Shown here one piece after another: positions 1 through 10,999 of a stretch of 64,000 bases of DNA. A program made the translations under genes and the position numbers. The notes beneath the pieces are model-generated. The model did no database searches. It saw only the letters and a program-made list of their open reading frames with translations, and was not told the DNA's origin. Position 1 is the stretch's first letter. Each line of letters begins with the position of its first letter. The DNA comes from Welwitschia mirabilis (lineage: Eukaryota > Gnetophyta > Gnetopsida > Welwitschiales): the NCBI GenBank assembly GCA_051453625.1, contig JBOZIK010000001.1, positions 291,850,048-291,914,047 of the forward strand, in the 5' to 3' direction.

Positions 1-207
1 CTCCACTCTCAATGATTAGCTTCTCCCAAGCTTGATCTTAGATCTCTATTAATTCATAGGTTTTGTCAAGCTCACTTGTTAACCCTTACAAGTGAACTTT
101 TACAGGCTAAGCCTTAACCTAAATAATAGAATTTTGTAGGCTAAGTCTCAACCTTTAACAATGAAGAGAACTGATGTAATGAAGCCTTTATAGCTCTGAT
201 ATCACTT
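1..207 (+). repeat. LTR-like fragment, related to the copia LTRs at 4429 and 12462
   Basis: The text follows the same order as positions about 4630-4830 of the copia LTR: the words 'actctcaatgattagcttct', then 'aagcttgatctta', then repeated 'ggctaagcctcaacc'-type phrases. It is clearly diverged from the two LTRs of the nested copia element, so it is another member or subfamily. It ends with gctctgatatca (193-204), a one-transition variant of the reverse complement of the tRNA-iMet primer-binding site, just before the gap. Known: plant copia elements prime on tRNA-iMet. Inference: this is the edge of another minus-strand copia element cut by the window start and the gap. Confidence 0.55.
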
Positions 208-307
208 NNNNNNNNNNNNNNNNNNNNNNNNNNNNNNNNNNNNNNNNNNNNNNNNNNNNNNNNNNNNNNNNNNNNNNNNNNNNNNNNNNNNNNNNNNNNN
301 NNNNNNN
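208..307. other. Assembly gap, 100 N
   Basis: A run of exactly 100 N, the usual placeholder for a gap of unknown size. Confidence 0.98.
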
Positions 308-690
308 CTCATAATCTAAATAAATCATAGAACTGTCACTTAACTATGACCAACTTAACCATAAGGGACATTCATAGAATTGGAATGAAAATATTATTTG
401 TATTGATTTAAAGAACTTTACATCCACTTACAATATAATAACAACACCTCAATAGAAGAGACTCAGTATAATACTAAGTAAACCCCTTTTTACAACCACT
501 GGATGGATATCTTATTCTTCAAGCTTCCATCACAAGCATATCAAGTACAAAAGATGGTTTGAAAGTAAAGGAGGGAAGGATATTTATGGTTTTACAATGA
601 AAGTTCTAGAACTGTAATCCTAGACATTGGTGAAGAAAACCCTAGTAGCCCACATGAGTCATTTAACCCTATTTACAATGATATTTATTT
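308..690. other. AT-rich stretch with no recognised feature
   Basis: No coding frame, terminal repeat or transposon motif recognised on either strand. Confidence 0.5.
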
Positions 691-699
691 CAGAACATG

Positions 700-880
700 C
701 AAAAATAGCTGTCATCTCACCTATCATTAGGATGACATAGGGGACGTCACCATGTATCACATGTCTCCATGCCCCGCTATCAGCCCTACAACTCTTTGCC
801 CATATGAAGGTCATCATCGTGCATGTCATGGGGATGACATAGGAGATGATACCATGTACCATTCTAGTCAACCATGTGCT
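700..880. repeat. Imperfect tandem duplication with ggatgacatagg cores
   Basis: Two units about 105 bp apart share 'ggatgacataggggacgtc' and 'ggatgacataggagatgata', each followed by accatgta. A similar ATCATC/GATGAC vocabulary occurs in the gypsy LTRs near 45.53 and 58.13 kb, so the block may be distantly related LTR material. That link is only a visual impression. Confidence 0.45.
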
Positions 881-3190
881 GCATATGCTATGCTACATGT
901 ACTGCTATCTTGGTAAGTAGTAGTGATATCATCCTAATTATCGTTGAAATGATAGTAAGGATGAAACCTATCCTAAGCTTCTCAAGTAGAGTAAATTAGC
1001 CTTCTTTACCCTTGGTCTTCCTTCAATATGCTAAGTATTTGAACATGCATGAAATGCCTCTGATTATGCCAAGAATGACATGTTTTCATGATCATCTTAT
1101 TATCTCTTTATAATTAGCAAGATTGCATCTAAACCTGTATAAATGTCCTATAAAGTCCTTCAAATACACCATTATATTCCTACAAATTGGTATTGTAACA
1201 GTGCCATAAACATGAGAATCAATTATCCAAGAGTCAACCTCATTCATGACTATAATACTATAGAGTTCAAGGAATTCTTATGGAAGTAGTATGTGCCTTC
1301 TTCCTTCAAGAGATAATGTCAATTTTGGAACTTAATCTTTTCCAAGTAATATGGTACATAGAGGGAGAGAAAAGATGGGAAGATTTCTTTTGTAATGAAA
1401 TATCCCTATCTTTCACTTATGATTTCTTACAAATTACATAAATGAAGAAAGAAGAAAATGGAAAGTTTGAGAAAGAGAAAAAAAGAATTAGAAAGAATGA
1501 AGAATGAAGAAAACTATGTTATAGTCAATTTTTAAAATAAAACTAACTTATTAAGATCTTAAATGATAGAGAATACCAAGTAAAAGCTATTAGAGGAAGT
1601 TTAAATGTAGAATATAAGAATTAACAACACTAGTGAGATCATATAGTGGTGCTGGTGATTTTTTATAAATAGATACAAGCTTTTAAAACATAAAAAGAGA
1701 AAATCATACAAATCTAAAAATGCTATCGACAGGATGAATTGGTAACCTTGAGGATTAGTTTTTCTGGAAACAATATGAAATTATACCCATTAGATCACTT
1801 TGTAAAATTAATAGTTAAGATTAATTTATCTTAGGTTAAGACATGAATTATCATAAAAAACACAAGTGTGATTTTTCATAAAGAGAAATATGGAGTGATA
1901 TGGCTTTAGACGGTCAGCGTGATGAGAACATGGATTATATGAAAATAAAATTATGAATCTACAATGCATCCAATAAATAAAAAAGACATGTGATACTAAA
2001 TTTAATAGCTTGGATCTGTTACTAGAATAAAGCAAATATTGATAAGTAAATTTATAACTTTCAATAGCAATAAAAAGAGATTAAAGTTATAATTTCTTAA
2101 AGTAAGAATATCAAATCATTATTTCAATTCAATATTGACGTCATTTCAATTTCTTTTTATATTCATGAGTAACCACTTCAAGCATTTAACAATACTAAGG
2201 ATTCAAGATTATGACGCCTTCTTCTAATAGATCTAAGATTTTTTTCATGAAGAATTTAGTGCTACATTACCAGCAAGCATCTATAGCTCTAATGTAGTAA
2301 AAAATGTCTTAAATGAATACTTAAAGATACATTGCCCACAAGCATCCATAGATTTGACATAGTTAACTAAATTAATAATATTGATTTAAAAAAAATATGC
2401 TTAAAAATTGAATAAATTTTATAATAACTTTTTGTAAGCATGGAAAGGTCATTGACTCATTAGCCTAATTAAAAAGTGCTCTCATCTCATTGAAATGGTT
2501 AAAGCAAAGTCACAATATGAAATTAGAAAAACCAAATTTTATCTTAGGATTTACTATATTATAAAACTCAAATAACTATAAACTTTAATAAATAACTTAA
2601 AAATAAAGATGATTTTGCTTAAAAATAAAGATAATTTTTTATTAAAAAGCAAGAATTCACAAAATCTCTACCAAAAATTTGAAGAGAAAAAGATCAATTT
2701 ATTACTGATTTATCAAAAAAGACCATTAATTCAAATAATTGAGTTTTAAAAACTCATAAGAAAATAGAAAGAGTGTATGATCTATCCTTTTTATGAACTT
2801 ATATAAAGGCAGAAGAATTGAATGATTATTTATTTTGAATAAATGATGGTCTAGGGTATTTTCTACGAGAAAAAAACTCTCAAGTAGCTTATATTTTGTT
2901 GAATAAGAACTCGACCATCTTATAACAAGATTTTAGAAAAATAAATGCAATCTGACATTACAGAATAACATTAAAGATCTTTAATAGCCATGTATCTCAT
3001 TATATCTTAGACAAATAGGCCTGGAATTATAAAGGCAGTTGTTAATAAGTGTTTCATACATAGAATAATAATCCTTAAATATTTCAACATAAGAATCTAA
3101 AATATAGGGTTTAATAATAGGCTCTACAACCTTCATTAAAGTAAATATAACACATGAAAATACTAGGATATATATGTATAAAGTCAAAAA
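881..3190. other. AT-rich, mostly unassigned; small 65-bp-period duplication inside
   Basis: No gene recognised. A purine-rich run (GAAGAAAG-type words) lies near 1440-1515. At 2263 and 2328 a 36-base phrase starting tacattaccagcaagcat is repeated at 65-bp spacing with mismatches. Short open frames here have no recognisable domains. The stretch may be the rest of the minus-strand gypsy element whose protease fragment lies at 3287-3649, but no RT or integrase motif was found in it. Confidence 0.4.
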
Positions 3191-3286
3191 AAGTCTAACC
3201 TATGGCTTTTTTATGCTTCCTTAATAAGTCTACCAAGACATTCTCTTGAGATAGGGATACGTTTAAGCTAAGAATCATTAGAAAAG

Positions 3287-3649
3287 CTATATTTTCTTTA
3301 GAAAGGGATTCTTAAGATTTCTTAAGAGTGATTTTAACTCAACAAAATACTTATTATTCATGTTGACGATTAAATCATGTTCTGAAGGTGAAGATAAAAT
3401 AAAAACATTTTGGTTATGGAAAGATGAATTAAGATTAAAAGATTCACTTTCTAGTGAGTGAACATGTTCCAAACTATCATCACTTAAAAATTGTTTTATA
3501 GCATAGAAGACATTTAATTTAATAAAATTTTTTTCAAAATATATTTTTATGGAACCATTTTGGTAGTTAATTAAAGAATTTAATGTTGTAAGGAAGGGTT
3601 GATCTAAGATTATAGAAACTACATGATTTATGGTGTTTTTTATCTTCAA
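3287..3649 (-). pseudogene. Ty3/gypsy (Tat/Athila-like) protease-end fragment
   Basis: An open stretch of 120 codons. Near its start is a run beginning ILDQPFLTTLNS, followed by INYQNGSIKIYF and LNVFYAIKQ. This is the arrangement after the aspartic protease of plant Tat/Athila gypsy polyproteins, where a 'LGRPFL.T.N..I....G' block precedes an 'LNVF' block. Here the usual LGRPFL reads LDQPFL, which is also close to the LLGRVFL run of the larger gypsy element at 49.19 kb. The rest of the frame is Ser- and Asn-rich and unrecognised. No catalytic DTG/DSG triad and no reverse transcriptase were found alongside, so this is a scrap. Family assignment rests on this short block alone. Confidence 0.6.
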
Positions 3650-3981
3650 ACCTTAAAAGTCTATAAGAAAGTAATAAATATTCACCTAAATAATAACATC
3701 TTCTATTACATCTAAGGATAACTTCATAGAGATGTTTGTTAGCTGTAGTGCCTTATACATGTAATAACATCTAAGCTAAGTTTTTGTACATGCAATAAGG
3801 TAAAAGATTAATACTAACTTTTAAATATAATAAGGCTTGCTTAATGTATTTATCACTAATAATAGTTAAAATATTTGAAAATATTGGATTTTTGTATTTT
3901 AAAGGGAATTGGTCTTACATGATGACACTTATCTTTTGAGCTAGGAAATCTTTACTTATTACATTAATTTCCCTCTTAACT
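3650..3981. other. Unassigned AT-rich sequence between gypsy scrap and LTR
   Basis: Nothing recognisable. It ends directly at the start of the left LTR arm. No polypurine tract precedes that LTR on the plus strand, so the LTR is either a 5' LTR or a solo LTR. Confidence 0.5.
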
Positions 3982-4428
3982 CTTATTAACATGTAACAAA
4001 TGGCATTCATATTAAGTATTTTAGGTTTATTACAAGTGAAGACATTAATTTAATTATTTAAATATAAATTATGTCTTTTGATATCTTTAAAACAAAACTA
4101 AATTTTATGATTTTCTATATAATAATTGTAGAACTTTAGCCACATTTTGAAACACATGGTAGGAAATGAACATAATTTCTCACAAAAAAATAATGGCAAT
4201 GTAGAAATGAGGTGTTTAGATGTGGGAGTAGTATTGCAAGATATGTAGTAATGGCATGTAAAGGTGGCATTGGAGACATGTGCAGATAATACTAATTAGT
4301 AGAGGAATATAGCTCCAAAGCCACATGTTGAACTCATTATGGAAATATCCACCAAAATGCTACAAAATAAAGATTTTACCTAATTATATATGATAAATAT
4401 TTTACCTAACACTACATGATGAATATTC
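3982..4428 (+). repeat. Left inverted LTR, first part (interrupted by copia element)
   Basis: This segment reads in the plus direction and matches the reverse complement of about 15.07-15.51 kb over its whole length. Shared anchors are ttattaacatgta at the start, 'atattaagtattttagg', 'ataataatt.tagaactttagcca' and repeated 'ttttacctaa..ctacat' units. It stops exactly where the copia LTR begins and resumes at 13760. The right arm begins (minus strand) with TG directly after a polypurine tract, which identifies these arms as LTRs of a Ty3/gypsy element, probably a chromovirus. Confidence 0.75.
4424..4428. other. Target-site duplication of the copia insertion, left copy (tattc)
   Basis: tattc here pairs with gattc at 13760-13764. 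The uninterrupted right arm carries a single gattc on its reverse strand (gaatc, 15062-15066) at the equivalent point, so the original target was gattc and the left copy has one substitution. Confidence 0.7.
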
Positions 4429-5798
4429 TATAGGATCAAGATCCTTATAGGAGAGGGGGGATGAATAGTATTCTCAAAAATTCATTGAATAATCTTTAAA
4501 ATAAAAAATACGTTGCTTAAAAAAAAACACCAAAAACTTGCATAAAAACTAAAAGTATTTTAAACAATAGAAAGTACATAAATATTGATTAGAAGCATAC
4601 AAGATTTATAGTAGTTTAGAAAAACCCCCTACTTCACTCTTAGCAATTAGCTTCTCATCAAGCCTAATTTTAATCTCTGTTAATCTCTTTTAGGTATTGC
4701 AGATTTACCTGTAACCTTTACAAATGTACTTTTTCTAAAGTCTTAGTCTCAACCTTTTGCAATAAAGCATAGCAGTAATGATAGTATGCCCAAATGCATA
4801 AGTATCACTTGATCTTTAGCTCTATGAAAGTAACGAAGCACTTCTCTTGAAGATGATACAATCTAAAAACAAAGAAGTGCTATAGATCTGACATCATATG
4901 CAAAGATACCATAGTTGTTGATTCATCTTTGGTTAGGAATGTAATGCCAATTAAGTACAATGATAAATCCACAAGATTCAAAAGGTTGATAAAATGTGTA
5001 ATAGTGATTTGACTATTGGCTATATATAGTGGAAGACTTTTAGAATTTTTATAAGTGAAAAATCTCTTCCAATGGCCATGAAACATCTACATAATGGCTA
5101 TAAAATTTGTGTTTTCATCATGACCGATCGACCCCTAAAATGTTCAGTTAACCCCTCCTGGTATCATCACTTAAATAGGTTGGCCTTCTAATCTTTTTAG
5201 TTGACTAGTTTTTTATGGCTCCATATTCGATTGACTCCTTAGGATTTAGTCGACCGCTCATCTAGTTTCTTGTGTATCTATCAGGTTGTCTACTTAGTCC
5301 TAATAAAATCCATTAATTTTTTATGCCATAGGTCCAATTGACCCCTTACTAATTGACTGTGATGTATTGATGCTCAGTTGCATAGATTTGGTTGAACCCT
5401 TAAATGTTTGATTGATCCCTTGATGATCAGCTAGAAAGTATCAGGTGCATAATGCTCATGTCTAGTTGACCCCTCAAATATCTAGTTGACCCTTTGATGA
5501 TCAGTTCAAAAGTATTTGTTCTCAGGTTCACAAGCCCGCTTGATCCTTAAAATGCTTAGTTAATCCCTTTAAATTCAGTTCATTTCTGAGTGTTTACTTT
5601 AGGTGTATTTACTTCCTTAAAAGTCTAGTCGACCCCTTAAAAGGATAATAAAACTTGATAGGTTTCAGGTTCAAAATGGTGCAAACATTGCTTTAACTTC
5701 TGACCTATAAGTGATTAATACTTTCTATGAAAGATAAAACAAATTTAACTACACAAAAAATATTAGTTTGACATCAATTGATAAATAATAATTCAATA
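4429..5798 (-). repeat. 3' LTR of the copia element
   Basis: About 1370 bp, alignable along its full length with 12462-13759. Anchors: tataggatcaag at the start, gggggatgaatag, 'cctacttcactctt', gatgatacaatcta, and 'gtttgacatcaatt' before the end at attcaata. On the element strand it should begin TGTTGAATT and now reads TATTGAATT. The stretch 5110-5650 holds about a dozen copies of an imperfect GTCGACCCCT-type word, also present in the other LTR. Confidence 0.87.
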
Positions 5799-5812
5799 AT
5801 CTTTCCCTTTGA
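5799..5812 (-). other. Polypurine tract next to the 3' LTR
   Basis: On the minus strand it reads tcaaagggaaagat directly before the LTR start. It primes plus-strand DNA synthesis in LTR retrotransposons. The preceding 'gccattaatatc' phrase matches the usual Sirevirus context. Confidence 0.75.
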
Positions 5813-6200
5813 TATTAATGGCAAATATTTTATTAGTTGAGGAGATTTGTTTTAGCAAAAATCCCCCTCACATAATGCTTGTTAACTTTTGCAAAAATAT
5901 TAAACGTTTTATCTCAAGTTAGATATTTTAATAAGTCCTCAAATTGTGTCAAAATTTAAAGACAATTTGAATTACCAAAATATATATGATAGATAACATT
6001 TTAATCATAAATTATTAAATAACCATAAGATATTCCAGAAATTTTAGTTCATATTAAATATAGATGTGCACTAAAAAATTTGAGAAATAAATTATAAATC
6101 ATAAAAACAAGTGCATTTATATTATTGAAAGATAAATATTACAATGAAAGGTGCTTATCAAAAATAAATATATTTGAAAACATCATAATCAACTAACCAA

Positions 6201-6225
6201 TTCTTCCCCTTTTGACATCAATGAC
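6201..6225 (-). other. Second, outer polypurine tract
   Basis: On the minus strand it reads gtcattgatgtcaaaagggg then aagaa, the same context as the PPT at 5799 but about 400 bp upstream. Repeated PPTs upstream of the 3' LTR are a known Sirevirus signature. Confidence 0.65.
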
Positions 6226-6239
6226 ATAGGAGAGAAGAA

Positions 6240-7290
6240 ACACAAGCATGAAAGAAAATCATAAGCATAGAAAGAGATATAGTAAGATTTCTTTATTTTC
6301 TCCTCTTTTGTTTTTTTCTTTAGAATCTTCTTCTTCTTTCTCTTCTTTGGCTACCTTCTGTGCTAAGCTTTTGGCTTTCTTTAAAGTATCAGCAATCTCA
6401 TATCTAACTTTAATGAGAGCTTCCTTCATATGTCTGGTATGAGAGTCAATCTACCTTAGGTATGAAAGAGTATCTTCTAAAGAGGCTTGCGTGGGATAAG
6501 GGGATTTAGAGGAATTCTTGGATCTGGAAAAATATGCATGTGAGACCACATCACACGTTCAATAAGTAACATGGGTTGAAGGATTTCAAGCTTCAAGTAA
6601 AAAGTGACTTAATAATGATGACACATATTTGCAATCAACATAGAATAGGATAAAGTCCTAATTTTGTGATACTTTAACTAAGAAACCATATTATTTAATA
6701 TAATGATAGAAACATTAATGGAATGCTTAGTCCCCATCAAGTATTTCAAATAGAACCTATAGTTGGAGGTCTAATCATAATAACCCACTAAAGATAAGAA
6801 GTTATAGGTAAAAACTAAGTGAAGAAACCTATTCTAGCTATGGAACTTACCAAAAAGATTCCTTCTAGTCTCTGCTTTATATTATATGGAGTCATAAAGA
6901 TTCATCCTCATAGTCTCCTCTTGTAAGATCAGTAATAGCTGTAACAAAGTTTGTAGTTACTTAATCCTCTTTCCCAAATGAGGCTTTCAAGGGTTCTAGT
7001 GTTAACATTATAAGAAGCATTACTATAAAATACCCTAGTAAGAAAAGAATAAGCAAAAACTAAAAAATCAAGAAAATAGAATAGATCCAGATCTTGTAAG
7101 AGTTAGATCATATCTATAACCTCCCTAAGCTCTGAAGTAGCAAAAGATCTTTCTTGGTATACAAGATTCTTCTCAAACTTCTTAGTGAACTTGTCTAAAT
7201 CATCTTTAGATATTCCATGGTAGAAATAAGAAGGATCTATACTTGCAACCTCTTTTGTTCTTCTCTTGAAGGGTTTCTTAGCCATTGAAA
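6240..7290 (-). pseudogene. Extra ORF region downstream of copia pol (env-like position)
   Basis: Between RNase H and the 3' LTR there is an open start of 60 codons (7103-7285) beginning MAKKPFKRRTKEV and containing KKFEKNLVYQERSF, basic and then acidic. It is followed by interrupted frames rich in Ser, Lys and Glu down to about 6250. Sireviruses commonly carry an additional, sometimes envelope-like ORF in this position. I do not recognise the protein itself. The placement and the two PPTs support the interpretation, not a motif. The 7470-7620 stretch just before it again contains GTCGACC-type words like the LTRs. Confidence 0.4.
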
Positions 7291-7889
7291 CTATTTGGTA
7301 GAAGCCTGAAGATAAGGAAAATCTAAGAAAAATGCTAGATCTAAAGGAGACAGATGGTTAGAAAATAATGAACAGGATTTGGGCTTTACTTACTTTTAAA
7401 GAAAAGGTCAATTAGGTTGATTTTAATAAATAAATCAAATCTAATAATGGTACTTTAGCACTATATTACTATAGGTCTAGTTGACCCATTTAAGTTTCAG
7501 TTAACCTGTTGAGACATAGGTCTATAGTACAGTTAGGGTCTGGGCATCCAGGCTTATAGGCAAGTCGACCAACCACCTTTAGTTGAGAAAATATAGATTC
7601 GATATACTACTATGTAATCAACTAGAGGATGGCTAGATAACTCACAGTTCATTTTAAAGACAAAGAAAATTATCAGCATTTAGGGGTTTGATAAAGATAT
7701 CTAATAGTTAATAATCTATACTAACGAAATTTATAGTAATATTTCTTTTTTCAACTTAATCTCTTTAAAAATGATGTCTTAGTTTAATGTATTTATTTCT
7801 TGAGTGCTAAATAGGATTTTTAGAAATATTTATAGCATTAGCATTATTACAAAAATTATAAACTTATTCAACATTTATATTAAAGTCAT

Positions 7890-8290
7890 TTAGCATTCCT
7901 TCATCCAAAGGAGATGAGCATAATAACTCCCTGCTGCAATATACTTAGCTTCGAGTATTGAAATGGAGATATAATTTTTCTTTTTACTTGCCCATCTTAC
8001 TAAGCATGATTCTAATAGAAAACAATTTTCACTTATGCTCTTTTTATTATCCTTATAACCAGCCCAATCTGCATTACCAAATCTTATAATCTTAAAATAT
8101 GTCTCAATTAGGTACCATGAATTATAATTACATATGCCTTTTATGTATCTAATGATTCTTTTGACTGCTTGTAAGTATGATTCTTTTGATTGAGTTTGAT
8201 ACCTTACACATACGTGAATACTAAACATGATATCAGATCTACTTGTAGTCAAATATAATAAACTTCTAATCATAGTCTTATAAAGTTTCT
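7890..8290 (-). pseudogene. Copia RNase H domain remnant
   Basis: An open frame of 127 codons (7890-8273) shows the copia RNase H pattern in order: MIRSLLYLTTSRSDIMF at the end of the RT connection, QAVKRIIRYIKG, NADWAGYKDNKKS (the D-W-A-G catalytic block), VRWASKKKNYISIS and EAKYIAAGSYYAHLLWM. The normal 'STAEAEY' block reads SILEAKY. The frame follows the RT remnant on the same strand and is one of the best preserved parts of the element. The conserved Q in 'SKKQ' is lost (KKKN). Confidence 0.85.
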
Positions 8291-8341
8291 AATCTACTAA
8301 TTTTTCATTTTCATCCAAACTAACTTTACAATATTTTAACA

Positions 8342-9010
8342 TTAGAGTGTTATTATTTTAGCACTCTCTAATTCAAAACATTCGATTAAATCTTTTGCAT
8401 ATTTAGATTGAAAAATAAATATTTCATTATTTATTTTCTTAATCTGTAATCTAAGAAACATTTTCACTTTACCAAGCATGCTCATTCCAAAATGCTTTAA
8501 TAATATTTTATTAGAAATACCAAATGTGATATCATCAACATAAATTTGTATAATGATAAAATCATTTTTCAAATCCTTAATAAATAAGGCATTATTTACC
8601 ATTCCATGAATATAACTATTATCATTTAAAAAAGTGGCTAACTTTTCATACTAAGCTTATAGAGCTTGCTTCAATCCATATAAAGCCTTCTTAAGTCTGT
8701 AAACATGATTACATTTATGAGGATCTACAAACCCTTGTGGTTGCTTTACATAAACTTCATTTAGAGATCCATTTAAAAATGCACTCTTTACATCTATTTG
8801 ATACACTTTGAAATTTTTAAAGGCTGCAAATGATAAAAACATTCTAATGCTATCAAGCCTTGTAATTAGAGCAAATGTGTTACCTACATTAATGATTTGT
8901 AGTATTTGGTTGTAGCCTTGTGCTACTAATCTTGCTTATCTTGCTTTGTTTTTAATGACATTATTTTTCTCATTACATTTGTACTTAAAGATCCACTTTA
9001 TCCTGATGAC
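8342..9010 (-). pseudogene. Copia reverse transcriptase remnant
   Basis: Two open pieces. 8657-8842 has FKVYQIDVKSAFLNG, then EVYVKQPQGFVDP and VYRLKKALYGLKQA. 8342-8602 has IIQIYVDDITFG and LGKVKMFLRLQIKK. These are the A and C motifs of copia RT; the YVDD catalytic block is intact at 8531-8542. About 50 bp between the two pieces is out of frame. The domain copies element RNA into DNA in cytoplasmic particles in live elements. It lies in correct copia order (after integrase, before RNase H). Stops and shifts make it inactive. Confidence 0.88.
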
Positions 9011-9463
9011 ATTTTTGTCTTTTGACATTTTTACAAGCTTTTAAACATTATTTCTCTTAAATTATTTTAATTCATCTTGCATAGTAATCATCTGTTCTTT
9101 ATGGGATTCAGGTTCTTCAAAGTTTTTAGGTTCTATTTGAGAAACATAACAAATGTGAGCATAAAAATTCTTTATAGAACTCCTTATACTTATCTTTGAA
9201 CTAACTTCTTCAATAATATATCCTAAAGGATGATCTTTTAGGTCTTTAAACTTTTTAGTTATAACTTCTTTTGAAGGAACTTTTTTATTTTCAGTAGATA
9301 CTAAATTAGTTGTGGGGTGCTTGCAGACATCTCTTCCTCATCATTTGAAAAAATAGCTTCATGCTAACATCATTAATTTTCACATTTATTGATTCTTTTA
9401 TAGTTAAACTTCTCTTGTTAAAAACATGATAAAGCTCTACTTCTAGTTAAATAACCCAAAAAT

Positions 9464-9633
9464 ATAGCTTCATTGGCTTTAAATTCAATTTTTCTTACCT
9501 ATTTTCTANNNNNNNNNNNNNNNNNNNNNNNNNNNNNNNNNNNNNNNNNNNNNNNNNNNNNNNNNNNNNNNNNNNNNNNNNNNNNNNNNNNNNNNNNNNN
9601 NNNNNNNNATAGCTTCATTGGCTTTAAATTCAA
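9464..9633. other. 100-N gap (9509-9608) with 25-bp identical flanks
   Basis: atagcttcattggctttaaa and five more bases occur at 9464-9488 and again at 9609-9633, the second copy abutting the gap. This is the look of contigs whose ends overlap but were scaffolded with a default gap. It falls in the integrase/RT linker of the copia element. Confidence 0.75.
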
Positions 9634-9639
9634 ATTGAG

Positions 9640-10570
9640 TTAAATGTTATCTATTTTTTAATACATAACAATTACTTATGAAGACTTTAAAATAAGAAAC
9701 ATTTGGTTGTCTTCCTTTTCACAACTCATAAGGATTTTTATCCATACTAGGTTTAAGATAAAATCTATTAATAATATAACATGCAGTGCCTATAGCCTCA
9801 TCCCAAAACGATTTTGGAACCTCTTTGTCATTTAACATAGTTCTTACCATTTCTTGAAGGGCTTTGTGTTTTATTTCAGTAACACCATTTTTTTGTGGTG
9901 TTTTAGGGGCTGAAAATTAGTGATCAATTCCATTGTCAATGCAATATATCTCCAATAAATGATTTTTAAATTCACCACTATGATTACTTCTTATTTTATT
10001 TATGGTATACCCTTTATTATTTTGAATTTTATCGTATATCTCAATCCAATATTTGTAAGTTTTAGATTTGTTTGAAAGAAATGCAATCCATGTATATCTA
10101 GATAAGTCATCAAACATAGTGAAAAATAGCATTTACCACCTAAAATTTGAGTTTGAGTGGGACCTACCAAGTTCATATGAATAAGTTCTATTGTTATAAC
10201 TATGGAAAATTGGTTTTTACTCTTATGTGAAGTTCTTATTTGTTTTCCCTTTGGCACGCATCACATAAATCATGTTTTTTAGCATTTATTTTTGGAATAT
10301 CGTTGACAATTTCTTTATGATAATTGTTTTCAATTGATCATAATTAACATGACCTAAATGTTTATGCTAAAGCTCTTGTTGAGAAACATGAGAAAAGTAA
10401 TAAAGAGAAAATGATTGATCTATGCTATAGACATTGTCTATTCTATTTGCTTTAAGGATAACATCATTTGTTTTACCATGCAAAATTTCACATTTAGACT
10501 TATCAAAAATGATCTTATGACCTTTGCCAGAAATTTGGCTAATACTTAGTAAATTATGCTTTAAACCTTT
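9640..10570 (-). pseudogene. Copia GAG-pre-integrase and integrase core remnant
   Basis: 10000-10257 encodes PKGKQIRTSHKSKN at its start, the segment after the zinc-binding HHCC region, then 'IELIHMNLVGPTQTQILGGK', which corresponds to the 'LELIHTDLFGP' block. In the overlapping frame, 9917-10132 gives FTMFDDLSRYTWIAFL and the second catalytic neighbourhood RSNHSGEFKNH. The third, glutamate-bearing part continues to about 9640. The overlap of two frames at 10000-10132 marks a frameshift. In a live element integrase inserts the cDNA and makes the 5-bp duplication seen here. Confidence 0.82.
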
Positions 10571-10693
10571 ACTTATTAAACTTCATTTATTCTAGGTAAA
10601 TTACATCCACTGATGCTTCTGATATCTTCAATTTTTTCTCTTCCATTATCACTAAAAGTAACTTCTTCTTCATTAAAGTTACTCTATTGTTTG

Positions 10694-10749
10694 AATCTAG
10701 ATTTATCTCCTGTCATATGTTATAAGCATCCACTGTCCAAATACTAGCT
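10694..10749 (-). pseudogene. Copia aspartic protease active-site remnant
   Basis: The minus strand reads Y-L-D-S-G-C followed one stop later by H-M-T-G-D-K-S-R-F, the hallmark start of plant copia protease. D-S-G is intact. Two stops sit at positions normally held by Trp and Arg/Ser codons. The downstream GAG-pre-integrase region follows at about 10330-10560. Confidence 0.8.
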
Positions 10750-10999
10750 ATTGCCATTTGAAACTTGAAAGCTGTCTGAATTAAGAGACTTTTAAAATCG
10801 TTAGCTTTCATTCACTTAGTTCTTTTAGACTGATGTGATACACCTTCTTTTGGAATAAATTTAAATGCAAAGAAACTAACTAAATTTGAAATAACATTAA
10901 TTTTCTAGCTTTGTAAAAAAATTTGAATGATATGGCTTACCACAGAAATGATAAGTAAATTTAAAAATAAACTTATTTTTTCAAGTTACTTAATTTTAC

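Noticed and set aside
1826-2035. 69-codon minus-strand frame and similar short frames at 2981-3187, 4880-5086, 33960-34148
   Set aside because: No domain; the 4880 frame lies in a copia LTR and the 33960 frame is a shadow of the CACTA transposase.
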